Shown here piece by piece: positions 1-8,252 of a stretch of DNA of 64,000 nucleotides. The stretch comes from Aequorivita aquimaris. GTDB lineage: Bacteria > Bacteroidota > Bacteroidia > Flavobacteriales > Flavobacteriaceae. A program made the translations under genes and the position numbers. Position 1 is the stretch's first letter, and the number at the start of each line of letters is the position of its first letter. The stretch lies in contig NZ_JRWG01000002.1 in the NCBI RefSeq assembly GCF_001573155.1, positions 248,001 through 312,000 on the forward strand, in the 5' to 3' direction. The notes beneath the pieces are model-generated. The model ran no database searches. It was not told the DNA's origin and worked only from the letters and a program-made list of their open reading frames with translations.

Positions 1-36
1 TAGAACTATTCTAAATAGAAAGCATTCAGAATTGAT

Positions 37-948
37 ATGGAAGCATCAAAAAATGTCGCTCAAAGTTTACCCGCCAAGGAGATAGGTTTTTATGAAGAAA
101 CAACGATTTCACCCGGGTTTTTCATCTTAAAATTCAACAGTGAAACCGATGAGAACCAAAATTTTAAGCGGGAAGTGAGTTCCAATTTCATCCAGTTTCA
201 TTTCTGTATAAAGGGCTCGGCTTCCTTTGTTTTTAACAAAGGAAATTACAAACTGTCCATACAGGAAGGGAATTCGTTGTTGCTCTATAATCCGCAACGC
301 GATTTGCCGCTGGATCTGTCGCTTAACCCGCATTCGTGGGTGCTCTCGGTATTGCTTCCCATCAATAAATTCCACAGTCTTTTTTCTACGGAAGCCAATT
401 ACATCACTTTTTTGAGTGAAGAAAACAAAGACCGAAAGTATTATAAGGATGGCCATATTTCGCCATCTATGGCCGTAGTGCTGAACCAATTGATGAATTA
501 CAACCTACACCCAACCATAAAACCATTGTATTTTAAGGCCAAGGCTTACGAATTGCTAAGCTTATACTTCAACCGCCCAGCAGATGCCGATGTAGAGCAA
601 TGCCCATTTTTGGCAGATGAAGACAATGTTTCCAAAATAAAAAAAGCCAAGCAGATTATGGTCGCCCGAATGGCCGAACCCCCAACCCTGCAACAATTGG
701 CAGACGAGATAAACCTACCACTAAACAAATTGAAAGAGGGGTTTAAACAAGTTTATGGCGATTCTGTTTTTAGTTTTCTATTTGATTATAAAATGGAAGT
801 TGCACGCCAACTTTTAGCCACGGGTTCTCACAACGTGAACGAGGTAGGATTAAAAGTGGGTTACAGCACCTCCAGCCATTTTATTGCCGCTTTTAAGAAA
901 AGATTTGGCACAACGCCAAAAAAGTTTTTGATGGGGCTAAATGCTTAA
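37..948 (+). CDS. AraC family transcriptional regulator
   Basis: A 303-residue DNA-binding regulator. The C-terminal third (about residues 205-300) holds two helix-turn-helix units typical of AraC/XylS proteins: one around TLQQLADEINLPLNKLKEGF and a second ending in the signature GYSTSSHFIAAFKKRFGTTP. The N-terminal 200 residues probably form a ligand-sensing domain, but I recognise no specific fold. It lies 90 bp upstream of ferrochelatase on the same strand, so a link with haem synthesis is possible but only inferred from position. The ATG at 37 is the first in frame, and the open frame is complete inside the window. Confidence 0.9.
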   Translation: MEASKNVAQSLPAKEIGFYEETTISPGFFILKFNSETDENQNFKREVSSNFIQFHFCIKGSASFVFNKGNYKLSIQEGNSLLLYNPQRDLPLDLSLNPHSWVLSVLLPINKFHSLFSTEANYITFLSEENKDRKYYKDGHISPSMAVVLNQLMNYNLHPTIKPLYFKAKAYELLSLYFNRPADADVEQCPFLADEDNVSKIKKAKQIMVARMAEPPTLQQLADEINLPLNKLKEGFKQVYGDSVFSFLFDYKMEVARQLLATGSHNVNEVGLKVGYSTSSHFIAAFKKRFGTTPKKFLMGLNA

Positions 949-988
949 GCAATAAAAATTGTGTCATTGTTTTTAAATATAGTCTGTA

Positions 989-1019
989 TTGAGGATTGTA
1001 TTATAAAAGAGTAATTTTG
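989..1019 (+). promoter_or_regulatory. Bacteroidetes-type promoter of hemH
   Basis: TTG at 989-991 is followed after 20 bases by TAATTTTG at 1012-1019. This fits the Bacteroidetes housekeeping consensus TTG-N17-23-TAnnTTTG. The ATG of hemH follows 19 bases later, leaving a short untranslated leader. Confidence 0.6.
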
Positions 1020-1038
1020 CCTAAAATTTTCCAAAGTT

Positions 1039-2075
1039 ATGAAAGGAGTCCTCCTCGTAAATCTCGGTTCGCCGGACAGTACCAATCCAAAAGACGTTAA
1101 AAAATATCTCGATGAGTTTTTGATGGATCCTCGGGTCATCGACGTTCCATTTTGGCTGCGTTCCTTTATAGTAAGAGGAATTATTTTGAATACCCGCCCA
1201 AAGAAATCTGCCGAAGCTTATCAAAAAATATGGTGGGACGAGGGTTCACCCTTGATTGTTATTTCAGAAAGACTTCAGAAAAAAATTCAGGAAAAAACAA
1301 CCGTTCCCGTTGCTTTGGCAATGCGCTACGGAAGTATGACTTTAAAAAAAGGACTACAGGAATTGGTAGATCAAGGCGTGGATGAAATTTTAACCATTCC
1401 CCTTTATCCACAATTTGCAATGGCAACCACAGAAACCATTGACGTGAAAGTGGAAGAGCTTAAAAATGAATTTTTTCCGCATTTGGAAATTACATCACTC
1501 CCCGCATTTTACAACAAGCCAGAATATATTGAAGTGCTTTCAAAAAGTATTTCGGAGAAACTTGAAAATGTAGATTACGAACATCTAATTTTTAGCTATC
1601 ACGGTGTGCCGGAAAGACATATTTATAAGCGCGACATTACCAAAAACCATTGCAAGATTGATGGCAGTTGCTGCATAACGCCCTCGCCGGCGCACGAGTT
1701 TTGCTACCGCCACCAGTGTTTAAAGACCACTGCTTTGGTTGCCGAAAAACTGAACTTAAAGCCAGGCACATATTCCAACGCCTTCCAATCTCGATTGGGT
1801 TTTGATCCATGGCTGAAACCGCCGACCGATAGAACCATAGAGCGTTTGGCACTTGAAGGAACCAAAAAAATGGCGATTGTAACTCCAGCTTTTGTAAGTG
1901 ATTGCCTTGAAACCTTAGAGGAAATAGCAATGGAGGGTCAAGAAATTTTTCACGAAGCGGGCGGAAAGGATTTTACTGTTGTTCCCTGTTTAAACGACCG
2001 TGATGATTGGTCCGAAGTCTTGACCAGCTGGATTGACCAATGGCGCATTGCAGATGTAAAAACCGCAATTGCCTA
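1039..2075 (+). CDS. hemH: Ferrochelatase
   Basis: Inserts Fe2+ into protoporphyrin IX, the last step of protohaem synthesis. The 345-residue protein starts with the family N-terminus LLVNLGSPDS and carries the catalytic His (about residue 188) in FSYHGVPERH, then YSNAFQSRLGFDPWLKP and VTPAFVSDCLETLEE near the C-terminus. An unusual Cys-rich stretch follows the catalytic His (Cys205, 211, 212, 222 and 227), reminiscent of ferrochelatases with an internal 2Fe-2S cluster. The stop codon overlaps the ATG of the MATE gene (TAATG), so the two are probably cotranscribed. A HemJ-like gene lies 2.6 kb downstream. Confidence 0.95.
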
Positions 2076-3419
2076 ATGAAGCCCAACCAAAGCGCCACAT
2101 TGGGCACAGATTCCATTGGAAGCTTATTGATAAAACAGGCCGTTCCCGCATCTATTGGAATTTTGGTAATGTCGCTGAATATTCTGGTGGATACCATTTT
2201 TGTGGGCAACTGGATTGGTTCCATTGCCATTGCCGCCATAAATGTAGTTTTACCTGTTTCGTTTTTTATAGCTGCATTGGGAATGGCTATTGGTATTGGT
2301 GGTTCTTCAATAATCTCTCGTGCTTTAGGAGCTGGCAACAAGGAGCGCGCCCTTAAAACCTTCGGAAATCAAATTACTTTAACGCTTTTGCTTACTACTG
2401 CAATGGTGGTTTTTGGGTTGATTTTCATAAATGAACTCATTCCGGCTTTTGGAGGGAAAGGCGACATTTTTGAACCTGCAAAAATCTATTATCGCATCGT
2501 TCTTTACGGCGTACCCCTTTTGGCGTTGTGTATGATGGGAAACAACGTAATCCGTGCCGAAGGAAAGCCTAAGTTCGCAATGATTGCGATGATTATCCCT
2601 TCCGTAGGTAATCTTGTTTTAGACTATATTCTTATCTATCATTTGGATATGGGAATGGCGGGTGCCGCATGGGCTACCACTATTTCGTACGGCTTGTGTT
2701 TTCTGTATGTGCTGTGGTTTTTTTTAAGCGATAAATCGGAACTAAAAATAAGCCTACCGCATTTTGGACTCGATTTCCCCATTTTGAAGGAGATGTCCGC
2801 ACTGGGTTTCGTAACCCTTGCGCGACAGGCTGTTGTTAGCATTACCTACCTTTTGATGAACAATATCCTGTTCGATATTGGCGGCGAAGCTTCCGTGGCA
2901 TCTTACGGCATTATTGCCCGGATGTTGATGTTTGCGCTCTTCCCGGTTTTGGGGGTTACCCAAGGGTTTTTGCCCATTGCGGGCTATAATTACGGCGCCC
3001 ATAAATTTCCGCGGGTACGGGAAAGTATCAACAAAGCCATTATGTATGCAGCCGGTTTGGGCCTTGTTATTTTTATGGTAATAATGGTTTTTCCCGAAGC
3101 GATCGTTTCCGTATTTACGAACGATCCCGATATACTTTCAGATACCCCGCACTATATGCGCTGGGTATTTGCCGCAACGCCCATTATAGCCATCCAGTTA
3201 ATTGGCTCGGCCTATTTTCAGGCCATCGGGAAGGCAGTGCCGGCGCTTTTGCTTACGCTGACACGGCAGGGGTTTTTCTTTATTCCGCTTATTTTTATAC
3301 TGCCACATTACTTTGGCGAACTTGGCGTTTGGATTTCCTTTCCGGCAGCCGATGTGCTTTCAACCATTGTAACAGGTTATTTTTTGAATCGGGAAATTCG
3401 GAAGACACTTCGCGATTAA
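2076..3419 (+). CDS. MATE family efflux transporter
   Basis: An inner-membrane multidrug/toxin extrusion-type transporter of 447 residues with about 12 hydrophobic segments arranged as two MatE halves. It begins LGTDSIGSLLIKQAVPASIG, and the loop GMAIGIGGSSIISRALGAGN is characteristic of the family. I chose the ATG at 2076, which overlaps the hemH stop. An in-frame ATG at 2040 would lie wholly inside hemH and add 12 residues unlike the family. The substrate cannot be read from sequence; members usually use a Na+ or H+ gradient. Confidence 0.9.
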   Translation: MKPNQSATLGTDSIGSLLIKQAVPASIGILVMSLNILVDTIFVGNWIGSIAIAAINVVLPVSFFIAALGMAIGIGGSSIISRALGAGNKERALKTFGNQITLTLLLTTAMVVFGLIFINELIPAFGGKGDIFEPAKIYYRIVLYGVPLLALCMMGNNVIRAEGKPKFAMIAMIIPSVGNLVLDYILIYHLDMGMAGAAWATTISYGLCFLYVLWFFLSDKSELKISLPHFGLDFPILKEMSALGFVTLARQAVVSITYLLMNNILFDIGGEASVASYGIIARMLMFALFPVLGVTQGFLPIAGYNYGAHKFPRVRESINKAIMYAAGLGLVIFMVIMVFPEAIVSVFTNDPDILSDTPHYMRWVFAATPIIAIQLIGSAYFQAIGKAVPALLLTLTRQGFFFIPLIFILPHYFGELGVWISFPAADVLSTIVTGYFLNREIRKTLRD

Positions 3420-3432
3420 AAAGGATTTTTTG

Positions 3433-3552
3433 GTATCTTTCAAATACCAAATCTTTTTAATTATGAAATGCCCATTAAAATATTTCAAACCCCCGAAGAT
3501 GAATAATGTGGGCATTCCATCTTCCGCTTTATCAAATATTATATACAGATGA
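3433..3552 (+). promoter_or_regulatory. Leader with a small upstream ORF coupled to the next gene
   Basis: A near-consensus -7 element (TATCTTTC, 3433-3440) precedes an ATG at 3463 that opens a 29-codon ORF (starts MKCPLKYF, ends SNIIYR). Its TGA at 3550-3552 overlaps the ATG at 3549 as ATGA, a classic translational-coupling arrangement. Within it, AATGCCCA (3467-3474) is complementary to TGGGCATT (3509-3516), and GAAGATG (3495-3501) to CATCTTC (3518-3524). The pairs interleave and could form a pseudoknot. No function is known; the peptide may or may not be made. Confidence 0.4.
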
Positions 3553-4628
3553 AAAAAATAGTACTCCTTCTCGTAGCTTTCATTTGCTTTCACACTGCAA
3601 TTTCCCAACCCGCTGGATTATTGAACGAAACCTTCCGCTTGAAATCCTTATATAACGGAAATGAATATCTGACCCCCAATGGGGAAAATCCAAACATTAC
3701 CATTACTGATAACTCCGGAAACTATGCTGTTGAAGCCAATGGAATTTCAAATATATTTTCTGCTGAAGCAATTTTCAGTGGAAATTCCATTGCCTTTTCC
3801 AATCCGGGCGTTACACTAAATGATTGCACAGACCCTAATTGCTATTACGAAGATTTATACTTTTATGATGTCTTGACAAATTCAAATCTCGATCCCAAAA
3901 CGCTCACTTATTATTATTCGGAAAACAATGGGTTTAAGTTTTTAAGGCTACGGGACGCAAATTATAATACAGCCTATTATAGCACCGAACCTGCGCCTAT
4001 AGCCAACCCAATGCTGTTTCAAACCTGGTATCTCTTTATGCAGGAAGGAGATATGGGTGATCCTATTTTTTATAGCGGCCCCAATCCACCCCAAATAACC
4101 ATAAACCCAGATTTTACGTTTACCGGCATTGAAAGTTGTGCAACCATCAGCGGCGGATTTATTTTGGGAAATGGAGACATTTATGCGTTTCTCTTGCAGC
4201 CCCATAATTTTATGAATGACGAAAGCAATTGCGCGCCAGGCCAAGCGGAATACGCCTTGTATGAACTTCAAGGCGGCATGCTTCTGGATACCAGTGTTTA
4301 TGAGGGAAATGACGGAAATGATTATCTTCAGTGGGAATACGCCCCCGGCTTTCTCTCCCACTTCACAAACGTGCTGTTATCAACTCCCGAAAACAGCTTG
4401 GCCGATTTAAGGATTTATCCAAATCCCGCCCAAAACAAATTGATCCTTCAATCCACTACCAATAATTTCGATTCTGTTTCCATTTCAGATATTAATGGGA
4501 GAATAGTAATGAATTCGGTAAACAATAATTCAAATGAAATTGATGTCTCAAATTTAAAATCGGGCATGTATTTTATAACCATCTCTTCTTCCGAAGGAAA
4601 CATTACGAAGAAATTTATAAAAAATTGA
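3549..4628 (+). CDS. Secreted protein with type IX secretion C-terminal tail
   Basis: A 359-residue exported protein. An N-terminal signal peptide (MKKIVLLLVAFICFHTAISQ) is followed by a body I do not recognise. The last ~75 residues, starting LRIYPNPAQNKL and ending with a Lys-rich GNITKKFIKN, are a type A Por secretion tail, which directs transport across the outer membrane by the T9SS. The centre has several Cys residues and many Asn/Gly/Tyr, as expected of a secreted beta-rich protein. It stands alone, preceded by a leader with a small coupled ORF. Confidence 0.85.
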   Translation: MKKIVLLLVAFICFHTAISQPAGLLNETFRLKSLYNGNEYLTPNGENPNITITDNSGNYAVEANGISNIFSAEAIFSGNSIAFSNPGVTLNDCTDPNCYYEDLYFYDVLTNSNLDPKTLTYYYSENNGFKFLRLRDANYNTAYYSTEPAPIANPMLFQTWYLFMQEGDMGDPIFYSGPNPPQITINPDFTFTGIESCATISGGFILGNGDIYAFLLQPHNFMNDESNCAPGQAEYALYELQGGMLLDTSVYEGNDGNDYLQWEYAPGFLSHFTNVLLSTPENSLADLRIYPNPAQNKLILQSTTNNFDSVSISDINGRIVMNSVNNNSNEIDVSNLKSGMYFITISSSEGNITKKFIKN

Positions 4629-4709
4629 GTTTCAAAAACAATTGCCAACAACCATTATTTTATTTATTAGGTATCTTTACGCCCAAGTTTTAAAAAAACT
4701 GAGCTGTTA

Positions 4710-5249
4710 ATGGAACAATACTATCCGTACATAAAATCCCTTCACCTAATATTTATTATTACTTGGTTCGCAGGGCTTTTTTATATTGTTCGCCTATTTG
4801 TTTACCAAATTGAGGCTTCCGAAAAACCTTCCCCTGAAAGGGAAATTCTGGGAAATCAACTGAAAATAATGGCTTCCCGACTTTGGAACATTATTACTTG
4901 GCCAAGTATGATATTGGCTGTTTTTTTTGGAATCTGGTTGCTGTTAATGCGCACATTTTTCTTGGCAGACGCTTGGATGCAAGTAAAACTCGGCTTTGTA
5001 ATATTATTGCTTATTTATCACTTTAAATGTCACGAGATATATAAACAGCTGCAAAAAGGGGTGGTGAAACATTCGTCAAACTATATGCGCCTTTTTAATG
5101 AAGCACCCACAATCATTCTCTTTGCCGTAGTGTTTTTGGTGATTTTAAAAGATGGAACCAATTGGATTTATGGTACTATAGGCATTATTGTTTTTGCAAT
5201 TTTATTAATGATGGGTTATAAAATTTATAAACGCATTCGGGAGAAATAG
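4710..5249 (+). CDS. hemJ: HemJ-like protoporphyrinogen oxidase / CopD-like membrane protein
   Basis: A 179-residue integral membrane protein with four to five hydrophobic helices. The N-terminal KSLHLIFIITWFAGLFYIVR and the central VKLGFVILLLIYHFKCHEIY match the HemJ family, which oxidises protoporphyrinogen IX to protoporphyrin IX, the step before ferrochelatase. The conserved His in SLH and the Arg-Leu-Phe-Val-Tyr stretch are present. Closeness to hemH supports the assignment. Related CopD-like proteins exist, so the enzyme role is family knowledge rather than proven. A TATCTTTA element at 4672-4679 may be its -7 promoter motif. Confidence 0.8.
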   Translation: MEQYYPYIKSLHLIFIITWFAGLFYIVRLFVYQIEASEKPSPEREILGNQLKIMASRLWNIITWPSMILAVFFGIWLLLMRTFFLADAWMQVKLGFVILLLIYHFKCHEIYKQLQKGVVKHSSNYMRLFNEAPTIILFAVVFLVILKDGTNWIYGTIGIIVFAILLMMGYKIYKRIREK

Positions 5250-5250
5250 C

Positions 5251-5345
5251 TTCGTCTTTTGGAATTTTTTCCTTCGTCCAAATAACATTCGGGAGCGCTC
5301 GGGATGACATTTTTTTGGAATTTGGTATTTGTTATTTGGAATTTT
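5251..5345. repeat. Intergenic palindromic repeat
   Basis: The gap before the histidine kinase holds CATTCGGGAGCGCTCGGGATG (5286-5306), an imperfect palindrome around AGCGCT, flanked by repeated TTTGGAATTT/TTATTTGGAA blocks. The same TTTGGAATTT vocabulary recurs at 14521-14680 and 52840-52905, so this appears to be one copy of a dispersed repeat family. Confidence 0.55.
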
Positions 5346-5393
5346 CCGTTTAGGTTCGATTATTGCTATCTTTCTTTCTTCAAAACAATGTAA

Positions 5394-6851
5394 ATGTATT
5401 TTTACAAAAAATCGCTTCGCACCCGCATCTTCCTTTCTATGTTCCTTTTGGTTTTGGGAGCTTCGGTACTTATCGCCATCGTTACGGTTTTTCAGTATAA
5501 GGAAGAAGCGCAGGATTACCATCGCGACCGCTTATTGCGGAAGGAAGCCGCCATTCGCGAAAATATCAACTACATATTAAAAACCACAACCTATCCAGTG
5601 GAAACTGCTCAAATTCCGCTGATCTTTAAAGATAAAATTTACGAAATAAAAGACATCCACAGCCTTGAAATCTTTCTGTATGACCTTGACGGAAATCTGC
5701 TAAAATCTTCAAAACCTTCTTTTTTTAAGGATACGGTTTCGCCAAAAATGCCCGATTTTGCTTTGGAAATGCTTCAAAATTCTCCCACAAAAAGTTACAT
5801 AAAGGAGTTTGAAGAAGGCGGACAGAAATATCAATCTTCATACACCTACATAACCGATAGCTATTTTAAGCCTTTGGCGATTCTTAATTTGCCTTATATT
5901 GAAGATGACGGTTTTATCACCAAAGAACTTACCGAATACCTTTACAGATTGGGCATAGCCTATTTTTTTATGCTCATGGCCGCAATTGCAATTTCGTATT
6001 TTCTTTCAAAATACATTACCCGCTCCTTAAAGGAAATTAGTGAAAAGCTTTCCGAAACCCGATTTGATACCCGCAACAAAAAAATCCATATCAGTGACAC
6101 GCCACAGGAAATTTCCCTACTTATAAATTCGTATAACGGAATGATAGATGAGTTGGAGAACAGTGCCGCGCAACTGGCAGCCAGTGAGCGGGAAACCGCT
6201 TGGCGCGAAATGGCAAAACAGGTAGCGCATGAAATTAAAAATCCGCTAACGCCCATGCGACTTACCGTGCAAAGTTTTCAACGCAAATTTGATTGCAACG
6301 ACCCCGAGATTGATAAAAAAATGGCGGAATATACAAACACCCTACTTCAGCAAATTGACACCTTAAGCTCAATTTCCTCTGCGTTTTCAACCTATGCAAA
6401 AATGCCCGCCCAACAGGACGAAACACTGAATGTTGTGAAAATAAGCAAGCTGGCGTTGGATATTTTTAATGAAGATTATATCTATTTCTTTTCTGAGGAA
6501 GAGGAAGTGCGCGCACGTTTTGACAGAACACAACTCATTCGCGTGGTCACTAATTTAGTAAAAAACAGCATTCAATCCATTGAGCAAAAAAATCCTGCAG
6601 AGCCACGAATTGATGTAATAGTCAAAACGGAAGGAACCCTTGTGAATATACTTGTCACAGACAATGGAATAGGTGTGCCCGAAGAAAACAAAATCTTTAT
6701 TTTTGAACCCCAGTTTACTACAAAAACTAGCGGCATGGGGCTGGGACTGGGAATGGTAAAAAATATTGTGGAAACATATGGCGGAACGATAACGCTGGCA
6801 TCTTCCGAGGAAAAAACCATTTTTAAAGTTTCGTTTCCGGCAATGCTTTAA
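5394..6851 (+). CDS. Sensor histidine kinase (NtrY-like)
   Basis: A 485-residue membrane sensor kinase. Helix 1 spans about residues 12-33, a periplasmic sensor domain covers about 35-185, and helix 2 about 187-205 is followed by a HAMP linker. The phospho-acceptor is His279 in QVAHEIKNPLTPMRL, followed by the ATPase domain with N-box NLVKNSIQSI, G1 TDNGIGVPEE and G2 GMGLGLGMVKNIVE. The VAHEIKNPLTPM signature is typical of NtrY-type kinases. No response regulator is adjacent, so it is an orphan. The signal sensed is unknown. Confidence 0.9.
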   Translation: MYFYKKSLRTRIFLSMFLLVLGASVLIAIVTVFQYKEEAQDYHRDRLLRKEAAIRENINYILKTTTYPVETAQIPLIFKDKIYEIKDIHSLEIFLYDLDGNLLKSSKPSFFKDTVSPKMPDFALEMLQNSPTKSYIKEFEEGGQKYQSSYTYITDSYFKPLAILNLPYIEDDGFITKELTEYLYRLGIAYFFMLMAAIAISYFLSKYITRSLKEISEKLSETRFDTRNKKIHISDTPQEISLLINSYNGMIDELENSAAQLAASERETAWREMAKQVAHEIKNPLTPMRLTVQSFQRKFDCNDPEIDKKMAEYTNTLLQQIDTLSSISSAFSTYAKMPAQQDETLNVVKISKLALDIFNEDYIYFFSEEEEVRARFDRTQLIRVVTNLVKNSIQSIEQKNPAEPRIDVIVKTEGTLVNILVTDNGIGVPEENKIFIFEPQFTTKTSGMGLGLGMVKNIVETYGGTITLASSEEKTIFKVSFPAML

Positions 6852-6997
6852 GGTTTTTAGTAGCTTTGTGAATGTAACCACCAATACACGAATTTTAAAT
6901 AATTTTGGTTGTGAAATAACCATTAATAAAAATATTTTAGAATAATATTCGTGCATTCGTGGCAGAAAAATTTCCACAAATAAAAAAAGAATTAAAC

Positions 6998-7780
6998 ATG
7001 AAATTTCAAAACATACTTTCCGAAACCGAAAACGGCATTACAACCATTACCATCAACCGTCCCTCAAAACTTAATGCACTGAACCGCGAAACAATTCAAG
7101 AATTGCACAATGCGCTTGAAGAAGCTGAAAATGCAGCAAAAACAAAAGTGGTCATTATTACCGGAAGCGGTGAAAAAGCTTTTGTTGCCGGCGCTGACAT
7201 CAGCGAATTTGCAGATTTTTCTGTGGAAGAAGGTGGCAAACTTGCCGCTAAGGGGCAGGAATTGCTGTTCGATTTTGTGGCAAATTTTTCAAAACCCGTG
7301 ATTGCGGCAGTAAACGGTTTTGCCTTGGGCGGCGGGCTTGAACTGGCTATGGCGGCACATTTCCGCATTGCTTCCGACAACGCAAAAATGGGGCTTCCCG
7401 AAGTTTCACTGGGCGTAATTCCAGGCTACGGCGGCACGCAACGTTTACCACAATTGGTAGGCAAAGGTCGCGCAATGGAAATGATCATGACCGCCGGAAT
7501 GATTGATGCCAACCAAGCCCTGCAATACGGCCTTGTAAACCACGTAACTACTCTTGAGGAATTGATGGAATTCGCCAACAAAATTGCAGGAAAAATTATG
7601 AAGAATTCTTCCGTAGCTATCGCTTCCGCAATTCGGGCAATCAATGCAAACTTTGAAGATGGTGAAAACGGATTTGAAGTGGAAATAGAAGAGTTTGGCA
7701 ATTGCTTCGGCACCGAAGATTTTAAGGAAGGAACGCAGGCGTTTCTTCAAAAAAGAAAGGCTGAATTTCCTGGAAAATAA
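6998..7780 (+). CDS. Enoyl-CoA hydratase/isomerase (crotonase family)
   Basis: A 260-residue cytosolic enzyme that hydrates 2-enoyl-CoA to 3-hydroxyacyl-CoA in fatty-acid or amino-acid breakdown. The oxyanion-hole regions AFVAGADISEF and NGFALGGGLELAMAAHFRIA and the catalytic stretch MGLPEVSLGVIPGYGGTQRL are intact, with both acidic residues used for hydratase chemistry. I start it at the ATG at 6998 (MKFQNILSE), because an upstream in-frame ATG adds 13 lysine-rich residues not expected in the family. Exact substrate range is not readable from sequence. Confidence 0.9.
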   Translation: MKFQNILSETENGITTITINRPSKLNALNRETIQELHNALEEAENAAKTKVVIITGSGEKAFVAGADISEFADFSVEEGGKLAAKGQELLFDFVANFSKPVIAAVNGFALGGGLELAMAAHFRIASDNAKMGLPEVSLGVIPGYGGTQRLPQLVGKGRAMEMIMTAGMIDANQALQYGLVNHVTTLEELMEFANKIAGKIMKNSSVAIASAIRAINANFEDGENGFEVEIEEFGNCFGTEDFKEGTQAFLQKRKAEFPGK

Positions 7781-7795
7781 TTAAAAAGATTGCTT

Positions 7796-8215
7796 ATGAA
7801 AATGAAATATATTTTTGTCATACTATTGCTCATTCCCTTGTTTTCAATTGCCCAAAAAATGGAACATACAGATTTTATTGGCAAATGGAGCGGTGAAGAT
7901 AATGGAGAAATTGGCTTTATAACTTTTGCAGAAGATGGTTTTGCATTTATAGAAATAGGTGGGCAGCTTATGGGCGGAGAACAATTCACAATAAAAGGCG
8001 AAAAAGCATCACTAAGCTATCAGATAAATACCGAAGTAGAACCAATAACGGTCGATTTTGTACTCAAAAATTTAGTGACCAATGAAGAACGCACATTGTA
8101 CTGTATTGCTAAATACTTAGAGCCAAACTCGATTCAGTTTGCAATTAACTTTGTGGATTTAAGACCGGAAGATTTTACAGATAGAAATTCCATAGTTCTA
8201 ACCAAGGTTGAATAA
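7796..8215 (+). CDS. Small exported protein of unknown function
   Basis: A 139-residue protein with a clear signal peptide (MKMKYIFVILLLIPLFSIAQ). The mature part is acidic and beta-rich, with a HTDFIGKWSGEDNGEIGFIT region that resembles lipocalin-like or stress-response domains seen in many Bacteroidetes, but I cannot name a family. It starts 15 bp after the enoyl-CoA hydratase stop and may share its transcript. The open frame could begin at a TTG at 7790, but the ATG at 7796 is preferred. Confidence 0.7.
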   Translation: MKMKYIFVILLLIPLFSIAQKMEHTDFIGKWSGEDNGEIGFITFAEDGFAFIEIGGQLMGGEQFTIKGEKASLSYQINTEVEPITVDFVLKNLVTNEERTLYCIAKYLEPNSIQFAINFVDLRPEDFTDRNSIVLTKVE

Positions 8216-8252
8216 TTTAAGTTGCTTTTTCCAAATATCTAATTCTTTAGTT

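Noticed and set aside
2040-2075. An earlier ATG for the MATE transporter
   Set aside because: It lies inside hemH and adds residues unlike the family; the TAATG overlap at 2076 is a better start.
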